DNA of 35,634 nucleotides from Betaproteobacteria bacterium (GCA_009377585.1 WHTS01000016.1:47503-83136); one strand, 5' to 3'; positions 17,959 to 26,157 are shown, numbered from the stretch's first letter. Notes: a model not told the origin generated them from the letters alone. Translations and numbers: made by a program.

Positions 17959-18240
17959 GTTTCACCCTCCACTACCAGTTCCTGGTTCAGGCGCGCGATC
18001 ACGTCCTTCGGCGTTCCGGCCGTGGTGAGGATCCCGAACCAGGTGATCACCTCGAACCCGGGCAGGCCGCTTTCCGCAACCGTCGGATACTGCGGTGCGA
18101 TGTTGGAGCGCTAAACGCGATCAGCTCCTTCACCGAATGCACGTTCAGCGACGGATGCACCACGCCCAGCAACGGATTCTGCATCGCAGCCGTGATCGTG
18201 GCGAAATCCTTCACCGGATCATAACCGACATTGCCGTACT
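17955..18240 (-). pseudogene. Decayed Bug/TctC receptor gene (5' end and centre missing)
   Basis: Reading leftwards from about 18240, one frame gives GNVGYDPVKDFATI and VVHPSLNVHSVKELIAF, the standard middle of Bug proteins. Near 18107-18114 the frame changes, and the protein resumes as PQYPTVAESGLPGFEVITWF and TPKDVIARLNQELV, the family's C-terminal third, with a TGA at 17957-17955. Roughly 100 residues between the two parts and the whole N-terminus are absent. The TGA shares bases with the GTG start of the enolase-superfamily gene, so the intact ancestor was probably translationally coupled to it. Confidence 0.8.
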
Positions 18241-18523
18241 CCTCTGAAAGTGGCTACGTGATGCGATCAGGCCGGGCGCGTCGCCGACCAAACGCGCAAG
18301 CTGCCCTTCGCGTGCTCGATGCCGGCTGTGCTCGATACGGACTTGTTGCCGGCCCGAATCTGGTTCATGATGCGGTCGTCCACATCGTGGTCGAAGGAGG
18401 GTCCACCGCGTAACGGCGAAAGAGGTCGACGGACAACCACCCCGGCCGGCATCGCCACGGGAAACAACAGCGCCCTTCAAGAGGCGGCCGTGAATTCAAA
18501 TGCAATCCCCAAGAGGAGGTTTT

Positions 18524-19555
18524 ATGCATCAAGCGAAACATCGCATCGGTCGTTGTGCTGCATCCATCACCCTCGCCGTCGCCACGTTGCTCGCCGCGCC
18601 GGCGGCACAATCGCAGTCGAATTTCCCCGATCGCCCCATCCGCCTCATCGTACCTTTCCCGCCGGGCGGTCAGACCGACAACGTGGGCCGGCATCTTGGC
18701 GTGAAGCTGACTTCGGTCATCGGCCAGCAGGTCATCGTCGAAAACCGCTCCGGCGCGGCCGGCACGATCGGCAGTGCGGAGGCGGCAAGCGCGAAGCCCG
18801 ACGGCCATACCCTGGTGATCGCCACCAGCTCGACCCACGCGATCAATCCGACTGTCATGTCGAACGTACCCTACGACGTTATTGCGGATTTCACCCCGAT
18901 CTCGGTGCTCGGCACGGGTCCCATCGCGGTTTCGGTCCATCCGGTCGTCCCTGCGCGCTCGCTGAAGGAATTGATCGCCGCTGCCAAGGCGCGTCCCGGC
19001 TACTATTCCTACGGCTCTTCGGGCGTCGCCTCGATCAACAATCTCGCCGGCGAGTTGTTGAAGATGAAGGCGGGCAACCTGCAGATCCTGCACGTGCCGT
19101 TCAAGGGATCCGGGCCCAGCGTTCAGAATCTTGTCGGCGGCCAGATCGACATCGTGTGCTCGACGCTGAGCGCCGCGCTTCCGCATCATCGCTCGGGCCG
19201 GATCCGGACGCTGGCCATCATGAAAGAGGAACGCTCGCTCGGCGCGCCCGACATCCCGACCACGGCGGAACTGGGTCTTCCGGAGGTGATTGCGTACACC
19301 TACAACATCGTCCTGGCGCCGGGAAAAACCCCGCAGCCTGTGGTGGACAGACTGAGCGGGGCGATCGGGAAGGTCATGGCCGACCGCACGTTCACCGAAG
19401 TACTGGTCAGGCTCGGCGTCGACCCGAGCAACGACGCGAGCCCGCAGCGGGCCGTCACAATGATCCGGGCGGAGCTCGCCAAGTGGCAGCCGATCATCCA
19501 GGCGCTGGGCCTGGGCGCCGATACGCCCATCCGCTCGGCTTCCCCGCGCAGGTGA
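18524..19555 (+). CDS. Bug/TctC-family periplasmic receptor
   Basis: A 343-residue solute-binding protein. GAGGAGG sits 5-10 bases before the ATG at 18524. A signal peptide (positively charged HQAKHR, hydrophobic core, AAPAAQSQS) ends near residue 32. Bug signatures: IRLIVPFPPGGQTDNVGR, VIVENRSGAAGTIGS, PDGHTLVIATSS, VPYDVIADFTPIS, ILHVPFKGSGPSVQNL and the late PDIPTTAELGLPE. It is followed after 190 bases by a VOC enzyme in the same direction. No TctA or TctB membrane gene is nearby, so it must use an unlinked transporter or act as a sensor. Confidence 0.95.
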   Translation: MHQAKHRIGRCAASITLAVATLLAAPAAQSQSNFPDRPIRLIVPFPPGGQTDNVGRHLGVKLTSVIGQQVIVENRSGAAGTIGSAEAASAKPDGHTLVIATSSTHAINPTVMSNVPYDVIADFTPISVLGTGPIAVSVHPVVPARSLKELIAAAKARPGYYSYGSSGVASINNLAGELLKMKAGNLQILHVPFKGSGPSVQNLVGGQIDIVCSTLSAALPHHRSGRIRTLAIMKEERSLGAPDIPTTAELGLPEVIAYTYNIVLAPGKTPQPVVDRLSGAIGKVMADRTFTEVLVRLGVDPSNDASPQRAVTMIRAELAKWQPIIQALGLGADTPIRSASPRR

Positions 19556-19745
19556 TCGAGCGCTGCTGCGGTCGCGCCGGTCGCGACCGCAGCCCGCTGC
19601 CCTGCCCGATCCGGAACCGGGCGCGGCGAGCATCCCCGCGTGCATCCCCTTTTTGGCGTGCGGGTATGACACAATGCTCGCGCTTGCACCCGCCGGCGTG
19701 CTTGGGCGGGAGGACCAACTCTGGATGAACCGATTGGAGGCACCC

Positions 19746-20243
19746 ATGGCATTCAAGATCAGAAGAGTCGGGCACCTCGTCTTGCGCGTGAAGGACATCG
19801 AACGCTCGAAGCGATTTTTTCAGGACGTACTGGGATTCCCCGTGGTCGCGCAGAACGACCGCGGAATGGTGTTCTTCAGCACCGACGTGAAGGACAACCA
19901 CCACATGCTCGCGCTGATTCCGGGTAAGGAAAGCGCCAACATGCCGACTCCGGACCAGATCGGCATGGAGCACGTATCGTTCGAGCTGGGGAGCTTCGCC
20001 GAGCTTCAGGACGCCTACAGGACGTTCAAGGAAAAGGACGTGAAGATCTGCCATACGGTCTTCCACGGCATATCGAAGAGCGTCTATTTCAACGATCCCG
20101 ACGGCAACATGCTCGAGGTCTATTGCAACGTGCCTGCCGAGGAATATCGCAAGTCGGTATCCAACCCCTATTCGCGCTACGGCAGCATCGACGAGGAGCT
20201 CGAGGGCAAGTCACCGCAGAGAGAAGGGACCGTCGCACCCTGA
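19746..20243 (+). CDS. VOC-family (glyoxalase/extradiol dioxygenase fold) protein
   Basis: A 165-residue vicinal-oxygen-chelate protein. TTGGAGG lies upstream of the ATG at 19746. Two beta-alpha-beta-beta-beta modules are visible, with metal-ligand candidates His10 (RVGHLVLRV), His76 (MEHVSFEL) and Glu124 (MLEVYC), and the NDPDGNMLEV signature (116-125). These fit a single-metal VOC enzyme such as a lyase, isomerase or dioxygenase. A paralogue with similar layout lies at 32459-32971. It follows a Bug receptor, suggesting a catabolic role on the imported compound. Confidence 0.9.
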   Translation: MAFKIRRVGHLVLRVKDIERSKRFFQDVLGFPVVAQNDRGMVFFSTDVKDNHHMLALIPGKESANMPTPDQIGMEHVSFELGSFAELQDAYRTFKEKDVKICHTVFHGISKSVYFNDPDGNMLEVYCNVPAEEYRKSVSNPYSRYGSIDEELEGKSPQREGTVAP

Positions 20244-20420
20244 GCCCGGCTCGCGGAAGCGGCTTCCCCCTCACCGGTTCCAGCATGGGAGAGCCTGCGG
20301 CGGAGCGCAGCGGCCAGCATGGCGTCGTTGATCGCCAGCGGGACGCGTTGCGTCAGGCGGCCCGCGCGGATGGATACGGGCAGCGTATTCGGCGCACAAA
20401 CGCCTGATCGATGCCGAACG

Positions 20421-21812
20421 CTAGTCGAGCATCAGCAGCTTCGCCAGCCCATTCACGTCGGCGCATTGTTCGAGGCGCGTGAGGCCATCGAACGCGCGCT
20501 CGGCGCGTGCAGGATCGACGCCGCCGTGCTCGGCGCAGTCGAGGAACTTGTGTCGGATATCGTCCCAACCGAGCTCGAGCTTCGGATGTCCGGGGGCAAC
20601 GTCGACGCGCAAGGTCTCGCTGCGCCCGTCCGTCGTGTTCACTTCCACTTCGACGAATCCGCGCGCGCCGGCGGGTCGTGTCTCGAGCAGCGGGTCGTAG
20701 CCGCCGCAGCGCACGTCCTCCTTGACGTCGATCTTGTCGTAGAGCGCATGCACCGCCGGCCGGTTGACCGCCTCGTCGCTGAAGCTGCCGACCCCATAGG
20801 CGCCGTCGAGCACGCCGGCCGCAAGCACGTAGGGCAGGCTGAACTTGCCTTCGAGGCCGGTCCTCGGGCGCGGGTAGATCAGCACCTGCATGCCGCCCGG
20901 CGGCATGCGGCACTCCAGGCGCGCGAGAACGTCGGCGGTAAGCCCCAGCTTGTGCTTGAGTTGCAGCACGCCGTGCATGGCCCGCTGCGAGCCGTTGTAG
21001 CAGGGAAAGCGCTTGAGCCCGATGCCCGGGTCGACGATCGCATACGGGCGCCCCAGCGCGTCGCAGGGAACATTCGGATCGGAGCGCTCGGCGCCGTACG
21101 CCGCAAAGAATCCTGACTTCGCTTCCAACGTATCGGGGGCAGCGGTGAACCCGCAGCGAGCGAGCTCGACCGCAACCACTGCATTGCGAGCAGCCCAGCC
21201 CGTGTGCAAAGGCTTGGTCATGGTGCCGAAGTTGCGGCGCACGCCGCTGGCCATCGAGGCTGCGATGCCCAGCACGGTTCGGATCGCCTCGGCATCGAGC
21301 CGGTGATGCTTGGACAGCGCCGCGGCTGCCGAAAATATTCCCAGCGTGCCCGTGCCGTGAAAGCCGCGGTTGTAGTGGCCGTTGGTGATGCCGAGGCCGA
21401 TCTTCGCGCCCACCTCGATGCCGATCACGTAGGCTTCGATCAACTGCCGGCCGCTCGACTTGTCGGGCCCGAGGCTCGCGAGCAGCGAGGCCAGCACGAT
21501 GGAGCTCGGATGTCCCGGCATCATCGTCAGCACGTCGTCGAAATCGAGGCTGTGGCCGAAGGTGCCGTTGACCATCGCGGCGAGCTCGGCAGACGTGCGC
21601 ACGCGCGTGCCGAGGATCGGCCGGTCACCCGTGCCCCCGGCTCGTTCGACGTAGCGCAGCAGCGGCTGCGCGGTTTCGCTGCCGGCGCCCGCGATGATGC
21701 AGGCGAACGTGTCGGCGATGACCTTCTTCGCTTTCACGGTAGCTTCCGCCGGAAAATCCTGCGCTCCGCTGTCCGCAACGAAGCGGGCGATGCATTCCGT
21801 CAGTCCCGCCAT
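20421..21812 (-). CDS. MmgE/PrpD family protein
   Basis: A 463-residue second member of the 2-methylcitrate dehydratase family in this window. GAGGAG lies 6-11 bases before the ATG at 21812. Family signatures are KKVIADTFACIIAGAGSE, NGTFGHSLDFDDVLTMMPGH (split as NGTFGHSLDFDDV and MMPGH), GFHGTGTLGIFSAA, RNFGTMTKPLHTGWAARNA and the late FSLPYVLAAGVLDG. It lacks close identity in these blocks to the copy at 7217-8578, so it is not a recent duplicate. The upstream neighbour is a D-2-hydroxyacid dehydrogenase, separated by a G-rich repeat. Substrate unknown. Confidence 0.92.
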   Translation of the reverse strand: MAGLTECIARFVADSGAQDFPAEATVKAKKVIADTFACIIAGAGSETAQPLLRYVERAGGTGDRPILGTRVRTSAELAAMVNGTFGHSLDFDDVLTMMPGHPSSIVLASLLASLGPDKSSGRQLIEAYVIGIEVGAKIGLGITNGHYNRGFHGTGTLGIFSAAAALSKHHRLDAEAIRTVLGIAASMASGVRRNFGTMTKPLHTGWAARNAVVAVELARCGFTAAPDTLEAKSGFFAAYGAERSDPNVPCDALGRPYAIVDPGIGLKRFPCYNGSQRAMHGVLQLKHKLGLTADVLARLECRMPPGGMQVLIYPRPRTGLEGKFSLPYVLAAGVLDGAYGVGSFSDEAVNRPAVHALYDKIDVKEDVRCGGYDPLLETRPAGARGFVEVEVNTTDGRSETLRVDVAPGHPKLELGWDDIRHKFLDCAEHGGVDPARAERAFDGLTRLEQCADVNGLAKLLMLD

Positions 21813-21870
21813 GACACTCTCCTCTTATCGACCATTCGCAAAATGACTGACGAACCACTGTGCGCTCGAA

Positions 21871-21934
21871 GCTCCCCTCTCCCTTCGGGAGAGGGGTTGG
21901 GGTGAGGGGTTGGGGTGAGGGGTTGGGGTGAGGG
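21871..21934. repeat. Hairpin plus G-rich tandem repeat with G-quadruplex potential
   Basis: CCCCTCTCCC (21874-21883) and GGGAGAGGGG (21887-21896) form a 10-bp perfect stem with a 3-base loop. The right arm opens a tandem array of the 13-mer GGGGTTGGGGTGA, giving six G4 runs plus a final GGG with loops of 2 or 3 bases. It lies between the dehydrogenase stop (21975) and the MmgE/PrpD start (21812). On the minus-strand transcript it is C-rich. Confidence 0.85.
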
Positions 21935-21974
21935 ATCGAGCGTATCAGGTACTCGAGGAACGCTCGACAAATCG

Positions 21975-22952
21975 TCAGCGCCGGCCGAGCACCTCATCGT
22001 TGAACACGTTGATCGGCTTGCCGGCCGCGAATGCGAGGATGTTGTCCGCCGCGACCCGATAGAAGTCCTCGTACTTCTCGCGCACGGCGTAGCCCAGATG
22101 CGGCGTGCACAGCGCGTTCGGCAGGTGCAGCAGCGGATGGTCGGCGCCCAGCACGGGCTCCTCCTCATAGACGTCGACGGCAGCGTAACCGGGACGTCCC
22201 TGCTTCAGTGCAGCCACCAAGGCGCCCGGCTCGATGAGGCGCATGCGGCTGGTGTTGACCAACAGCGACGTTGGTTTCATGCCGGCAAGATCCCCCGCCT
22301 TCACGATGCCTTCCGTCTGCGCGTTGGCGAAAAGGTGCAGCGTCAGCACATCCGCCTCGGCGAAAAACGCTTCGCGGCTCTCCGGCACCTCGTACCCGGT
22401 CTCGCGCGCCCGCTGCTTCGAGGCCTCCCTCCCCCACACCGTGACTTTCATGCCGAAAGCATGTCCCACCTCGGCCACCCAGCCACCGATCTTTCCCAAT
22501 CCGTACACGCCCAGGGTCTTGCCGCGCAGCTCGGTTCCGGCGGTCGTGTTCCAGTGTCCGCGCTTCATCTGCTCGACTTCATAAGGCAGATGGCGCGCGG
22601 CGGCAAGGATGAGCGCCCATGTGAGCTCGGCAGTCGAATAGGCCTTGGCGCCCCCCGGCGCGACGCAGACGAGGATTCCCCGTTCGCTGCAAGCGGCGCG
22701 ATCGAAATGATGTCGATGACTGCCGGTCTGCGCGATGAGCTTCAGCCGCGGCAGCTTCTCGATCAGGGCACGCGGAAATAGCGTGCGCTCCTGCGTCGCC
22801 ACGACCACATCCGCTTCGGCCAGGCGCGCAACGAGCTGGTCGAGATCCTTCGCGGTGTCGCGATGCACGACCACTTCGTGGCCCTGCAAGCGCGGGTAGC
22901 TCGCGCTCGTGCGGAACATGTCGGCATAGTCGTCGAGCACTACGATTTTCAT
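21975..22952 (-). CDS. D-isomer-specific 2-hydroxyacid dehydrogenase
   Basis: A 325-residue NAD-dependent enzyme interconverting D-2-hydroxy and 2-oxo acids. The start MKIVVLDDYADMF at 22952 follows a GGAGAAAGG ribosome site; the in-frame extension to 23003 is unsupported. The cofactor motif GLGKIG is at 151-156. The catalytic set is Arg236 (NTSRMRLIE), Glu265 (DVYEEEP) and His285 (CTPHLGY). The usual NTARG has Met in place of Gly237. STAELTWALILAAAR (106-120) is the family's dimer helix. It is transcribed toward the MmgE/PrpD gene and may share its transcript. Confidence 0.93.
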   Translation of the reverse strand: MKIVVLDDYADMFRTSASYPRLQGHEVVVHRDTAKDLDQLVARLAEADVVVATQERTLFPRALIEKLPRLKLIAQTGSHRHHFDRAACSERGILVCVAPGGAKAYSTAELTWALILAAARHLPYEVEQMKRGHWNTTAGTELRGKTLGVYGLGKIGGWVAEVGHAFGMKVTVWGREASKQRARETGYEVPESREAFFAEADVLTLHLFANAQTEGIVKAGDLAGMKPTSLLVNTSRMRLIEPGALVAALKQGRPGYAAVDVYEEEPVLGADHPLLHLPNALCTPHLGYAVREKYEDFYRVAADNILAFAAGKPINVFNDEVLGRR

Positions 22953-23057
22953 ACGGGCCTTTCTCCGAAGATTTGCACCGGATCGGCTGAGCGCTTCGGT
23001 CACACACCGGTACGTTGCGTTGTAAGAGCAATTGTCAACGGATTCTTGCGCTCAGTG

Positions 23058-23469
23058 TCACTTGCATCGAGGAGGCGAATGATCTCCAGCGTCCCTAATC
23101 CATGTAACAAGGGTTAACCCGACGCGTCCGTCTTCGTCAATTTCCGTGTCAACTCTAAATTGTCCGGTTGGAGTCCTCACTTCAGTGCCATACGGCACCG
23201 GTACCGCGGAACGATGCGCACCAAAGATGTATTCCACTATGCCGCCAACTACAGCCTCATTCATCTCATCGCGGATAGCGTCCACAGGATCCACATTGAG
23301 CTTTCTTTCGACCAGTCGCGCAACCGCGTGAGCTGTTACGTGCCATTGCCCGTATTCGAGCGTGGCGTTTCGTCGGAAGACTGCGCAATTCTCTCTTGAA
23401 CTCGCTAATCCGATCAAATGCGTCTTTGGATTCGACGGCGAATCTACCGCGAAGCGACGCGTTGGGCAT
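23058..23469 (-). pseudogene. Hypothetical protein, probably frameshifted; third gene of the nucleotidyltransferase module
   Basis: Not recognised. An ATG at 23469 overlaps the end of the nucleotidyltransferase gene by 26 bases and gives a plausible start, MPNASLRGRFAVES then DAFDRISEFKRELRS, but this frame soon degenerates and stops at 23266. A second frame, open from about 23417 to 23058, encodes a well-composed sequence (LEYGQWHVTAHAVARLVERK, EAVVGGIVEYIFGAHRS, FRVDTEIDEDGRVGLTLVTW). Joining the two near 23370-23400 would give about 137 residues. The second frame alone would need a TTG start without a ribosome site. A sequencing indel could equally explain it. Confidence 0.4.
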
Positions 23470-24112
23470 GCAGCGCATCGTAGACGACAAGTCCGGGCAG
23501 CACGTTCATGTAGTCCGGCGTACTTTGAATTCGGACGAACTGTTCGATGAGGTAGGCACGAACATCAGCCGTGGCGACACGGATGTCCTTTTCGATGGAT
23601 TGGCGTCCTTCTACTACGTTGATAATGTCTTCGAAGTCGTGGCTGGATGGCATGTCGGCATTGCCGCGCGTAAGAAATGCTTCAAACTTGGTGGCGAGAA
23701 ACGCCGGCGCGGAAATCAGGTTGATCGTCGTACCGCTTGGCAGGGTCAACCTGCCGGCCGTTGCCACCACTTCTCGGTACCAGCGGTTGGAAAAGCCGAG
23801 CACGCGCTCGTCGCTTGGCATCAGATCCACCTCGATTCCGCGGATACGCCAACGGCAGATCGGAGCCTGAGGCGACACATCGCGCACAAAACCGAGTTGC
23901 TCGAATTTGCGCTCCAGCGCATGGTATTCGCGCAATGTCGCAACCTCGACGGCTAGGTCCACGTCGAAGGTCACGCGCGGCGGCGGCGCGGTCGGCGCGT
24001 CGATCAGGAGGCTTGCGGCGCACCCACCGACCAGGACCAGCGCGTCTCGCAGATCGCCCAGCGCTGCAGCAACCATTTCGACGTTCTGAATGTTGGGATC
24101 GCCCGCGATCAC
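23444..24112 (-). CDS. Nucleotidyltransferase-fold protein (AbiEii/MenT-like)
   Basis: A 222-residue protein with the core of the polymerase-beta nucleotidyltransferase fold: the GG of LVLVGGCAASLLI (29-30), the paired acidic residues Asp50 and Asp52 in TFDVDLAVEV, and a third Asp96 in GIEVDLMPS. A later PAFLATKFEAFLTRG and SSHDFEDIINVVEG segment is typical of the AbiEii-type branch of small standalone transferases. All three metal-binding acids are present, so it is probably active. The start overlaps the stop of the upstream DNA-binding gene by 4 bases. Such pairs act as type IV-like toxin-antitoxin or abortive-infection systems in known cases; that role is inferred here. Confidence 0.8.
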   Translation of the reverse strand: MIAGDPNIQNVEMVAAALGDLRDALVLVGGCAASLLIDAPTAPPPRVTFDVDLAVEVATLREYHALERKFEQLGFVRDVSPQAPICRWRIRGIEVDLMPSDERVLGFSNRWYREVVATAGRLTLPSGTTINLISAPAFLATKFEAFLTRGNADMPSSHDFEDIINVVEGRQSIEKDIRVATADVRAYLIEQFVRIQSTPDYMNVLPGLVVYDALHAQRVASR

Positions 24113-24648
24113 AGGCGCTCCTCGAACATTTGTCGTGCGAGCGCGCGCTCGCGTGCATTACCCGTGCGGATAGCGTCGAACAAGGCAAGCTGCTCGTAAA
24201 ACGCCGGACTGCGCTGCGCCGCTGCGGGCGCGGACGGATATAACGGGACCAGCGTGATACCTCGCACCCTGCCTTCGGCTGACGGCCATACCGGCGCAGG
24301 GTCCGCCGACGGCACGATATGCGCGTTGAGCGGCGGGGCCGCATGAGCCGTCGGGACGCCCCCAACCATGCCGCCACGTACGGGCGGAAATGCGTACTTC
24401 GCGCCGTGATACAGAAACTCCTTGAAGGCCGGCAGGAGAATTCTCGGGCGCTTTTCCTCGAAGAACAGTAGGCGTGCGGTCACCGCCCGCTTGAAAGCTG
24501 CGTGCACTTCCGACATCGACAAGCCCGCGAATCCCGACAGCTCGGGATAAGTCGTGCCCTGATCGCGGGAGGCGGCCAACGCCAACAGGACGTACAGGTC
24601 CTGAGGCTTGAGAACGAGCTGTCGATCGGCGCGTGCGGGCATGATCAT
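24109..24648 (-). CDS. Predicted winged-helix DNA-binding protein paired with the nucleotidyltransferase
   Basis: About 179 residues. The N-terminal 75 residues look like a winged helix: LKPQDLYVLLALAA, then TYPELSGFAGLSMSEVHAAF as helix-turn-helix, and RLLFFEEKRPRILLPAFKEF as wing and final helix. The middle is Pro/Ala/Gly-rich. The C-terminal third holds RSPAFYEQLALFDAIR and RERALARQMFEERL, helices that could contact a partner. ATG at 24648 or 24642 is chosen because the longer GTG-started frame (24675) begins inside a 22-bp palindrome downstream of a promoter. It overlaps the transferase gene by 4 bases. I infer an autoregulator/antitoxin; no named family is claimed. Confidence 0.72.
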   Translation of the reverse strand: MIMPARADRQLVLKPQDLYVLLALAASRDQGTTYPELSGFAGLSMSEVHAAFKRAVTARLLFFEEKRPRILLPAFKEFLYHGAKYAFPPVRGGMVGGVPTAHAAPPLNAHIVPSADPAPVWPSAEGRVRGITLVPLYPSAPAAAQRSPAFYEQLALFDAIRTGNARERALARQMFEERL

Positions 24649-24656
24649 GAACGACT

Positions 24657-24678
24657 TTCGCGTTTCGCGAAACACGAA
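24657..24678. promoter_or_regulatory. 22-bp palindrome, likely operator of the winged-helix/nucleotidyltransferase module
   Basis: TTCGCGTTTCGCGAAACACG plus AA is palindromic in 20 of 22 positions, with a perfect 12-bp core GTTTCGCGAAAC. It abuts the -10 box at 24678-24683 and lies just before the start codon, which is where an autorepressor would bind. Confidence 0.65.
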
Positions 24679-24706
24679 AATAATGCCGCAACCGGCCCGT
24701 TGTCAA
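24678..24706 (-). promoter_or_regulatory. Sigma70 promoter with perfect -35 box
   Basis: Reading on the minus strand: TTGACA (24706-24701), 17-base spacer, TTATTT (24683-24678). Transcription would begin inside the adjoining palindrome. This is the best -35 box I noticed in the window. Confidence 0.65.
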
Positions 24707-25173
24707 GTTTCCCACGGGTCGCGCCAAAGAAAGCGCTGCGCATCAGCTCACGACGATACCCAGCACGAGAAGCTCGCTGGACGCCACGGCATCGCTGCCG
24801 GGCTCAAATCATCTGCCATGCGAACGCAAGTCCAACGGACGCGTGAGGAAACACTTCGCCATGCAGATGCGAGATCAGTAATCGTCCCCCCGGCAAAGCC
24901 AGGCAAAGCCGGGGTTTCCTCGTTTTGGCCAAAACGTCATGGCGCGTCCACTGCGTGGTCCCTATAAAGCGCAGCGGCTCGATCACGCTATGCTCGTACG
25001 AGCCTGTGTTAGCCTTCGAAGTGCTGCCAAGCGCGCACTGCGGGCGTAGCCCTCTTCGCGACAAGAAACGCCGCACGAAAACGGCGCAAACGCCACGCTC
25101 GTTTCGCCGCCTGCAGCACTGCCACCCTGTCGCGCAGGAAGCATACTGCAATCCAATAGAGGAGTCGGTAACG
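24707..25173. other. Divergent intergenic region (about 470 bp)
   Basis: Separates the minus-strand regulator module from the plus-strand Bug gene. It contains the region behind the -35 box, a possible stem CCCCGGC/GCCGGGG (24888-24894 and 24908-24914), a 16-bp perfect palindrome (24921-24936) and a TATAAA box (24963-24968). No protein-coding signal is convincing: the in-frame extension of the Bug gene upstream of 25174 is Arg/Cys-rich with no similarity. Confidence 0.6.
24921..24936. promoter_or_regulatory. 16-bp perfect palindrome, candidate operator for the Bug-monooxygenase genes
   Basis: CGTTTTGGCCAAAACG is a perfect palindrome. A TATAAA -10-like box follows at 24963-24968 with only a weak -35 (TGGCGC at 24940-24945). 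The placement suggests a regulator-binding site for the plus-strand genes that start at 25174. Which regulator binds is unknown; none is encoded next to it except the winged-helix protein, whose own palindrome is different. Confidence 0.45.
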
Positions 25174-26157
25174 ATGTTGCAGCGTCACCTCATTGCTCAT
25201 TGTGCGCGAGCGGTACTCGGCCTGGCTGTCGCAGCGATGGCCGCAAACGCAATGGCGCAAAGCTATCCAACACGCAACGTGCGCATGGTCGTACCCTTTT
25301 CCCCCGGAGGCGGCAGTGACCTGCATGCGCGCACGCTGGCGAACGCCTTGAGCAAGATCTGGAATCGTTCGGTGGTGGTCCAAAACATGGGCGGCGCGGG
25401 CGGCGGCGTCGGCGCAGCGCACGTTGCGAAGTCCACGCCGGACGGCTACACGATCTTCTTTGCCACCCACCCCATACTCGCGATCAACCCCGAGCTCTAC
25501 AAGACGCTTCCCTACGATCCCGACAAGGACTTCGCGCCGGTCACGAAGCTGGGAGAAACCGCGCTCATGCTGATGGTCAGCACATCCGCGAGCTTCAACT
25601 CAGTGCCCGAACTCATCAAGCTCGCCAAGGACAAGCCGAATACGCTCAACTTCGGCTCCGGTGGCCCCGGGACCACGCAGCATCTCAGCGCCGAACTGTT
25701 CCAGTACATGGCCGATATCGCGCTCGTGCACGTGCCGTTCAAAGGCGGCGCGCTCGCCACCGCGGCCCTGATGGGCGGCGAGATCCACCTGCAGTTCAAC
25801 TCGGCCTATCCCGGCATGATGTCGATGAAGACAGGCAAGCTGCGCGGAATTGCGGTGACGAGCAGGAACCGCCTGCCCGTGGCACCTGACATCCCCACGA
25901 TGAGCGAGTTCCTGAAGGGCTACGAATCGGTGCTCGGCTACGGGATTCTCGTGCCGGCCGCGACACCCACGGATATCGTCGCGGTGTTGAACCGCGACAT
26001 CAACAAGGTGCTGTCGGACCCGGCTTACGAGAAGGAAATGGCGAACCGGGCGACCTACCTGGATGGCGGCACGCCGGAGCAATTCAGGAGCTGGCTCGCA
26101 GCCGAGCGCAAGAAATGGGGCGATCTGATCCGGCGCCTGGATCTGAAGCTCGGCTGA
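25174..26157 (+). CDS. Bug/TctC-family periplasmic receptor
   Basis: A 327-residue solute-binding protein. AGAGGAG is 8-14 bases before the ATG. Signal peptide: RHLIAHCARAVLGLAVAAMA then ANAMAQSYP, cleavage near residue 29. Family blocks VRMVVPFSPGGGSDLHAR, VVVQNMGGAGGGVGAAHVA, STPDGYTIFFAT, LPYDPDKDFAPVTKL, LVHVPFKGGALATAALMGGE and PVAPDIPTMSEFLKGYESVL are all intact. It lies 76 bases upstream of a flavin monooxygenase, probably one transcript. The likely substrate is whatever that enzyme or its neighbours oxidise. Confidence 0.95.
   Translation: MLQRHLIAHCARAVLGLAVAAMAANAMAQSYPTRNVRMVVPFSPGGGSDLHARTLANALSKIWNRSVVVQNMGGAGGGVGAAHVAKSTPDGYTIFFATHPILAINPELYKTLPYDPDKDFAPVTKLGETALMLMVSTSASFNSVPELIKLAKDKPNTLNFGSGGPGTTQHLSAELFQYMADIALVHVPFKGGALATAALMGGEIHLQFNSAYPGMMSMKTGKLRGIAVTSRNRLPVAPDIPTMSEFLKGYESVLGYGILVPAATPTDIVAVLNRDINKVLSDPAYEKEMANRATYLDGGTPEQFRSWLAAERKKWGDLIRRLDLKLG

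Noticed and set aside
18241-18523. Search for the missing N-terminus of the Bug remnant
   Set aside because: None of the minus-strand frames shows the signal peptide, PGG loop or DGYTLL block; only short unrecognised frames are present.
20244-20420. Possible small gene or terminator between the VOC and MmgE/PrpD genes
   Set aside because: Only short Arg-rich frames and a loop-less GGAAGCGGCTTCC dyad; nothing supportable.
24888-24914. Stem CCCCGGC/GCCGGGG considered as a terminator
   Set aside because: Long 13-base loop, weak T-run and no upstream plus-strand gene to terminate.
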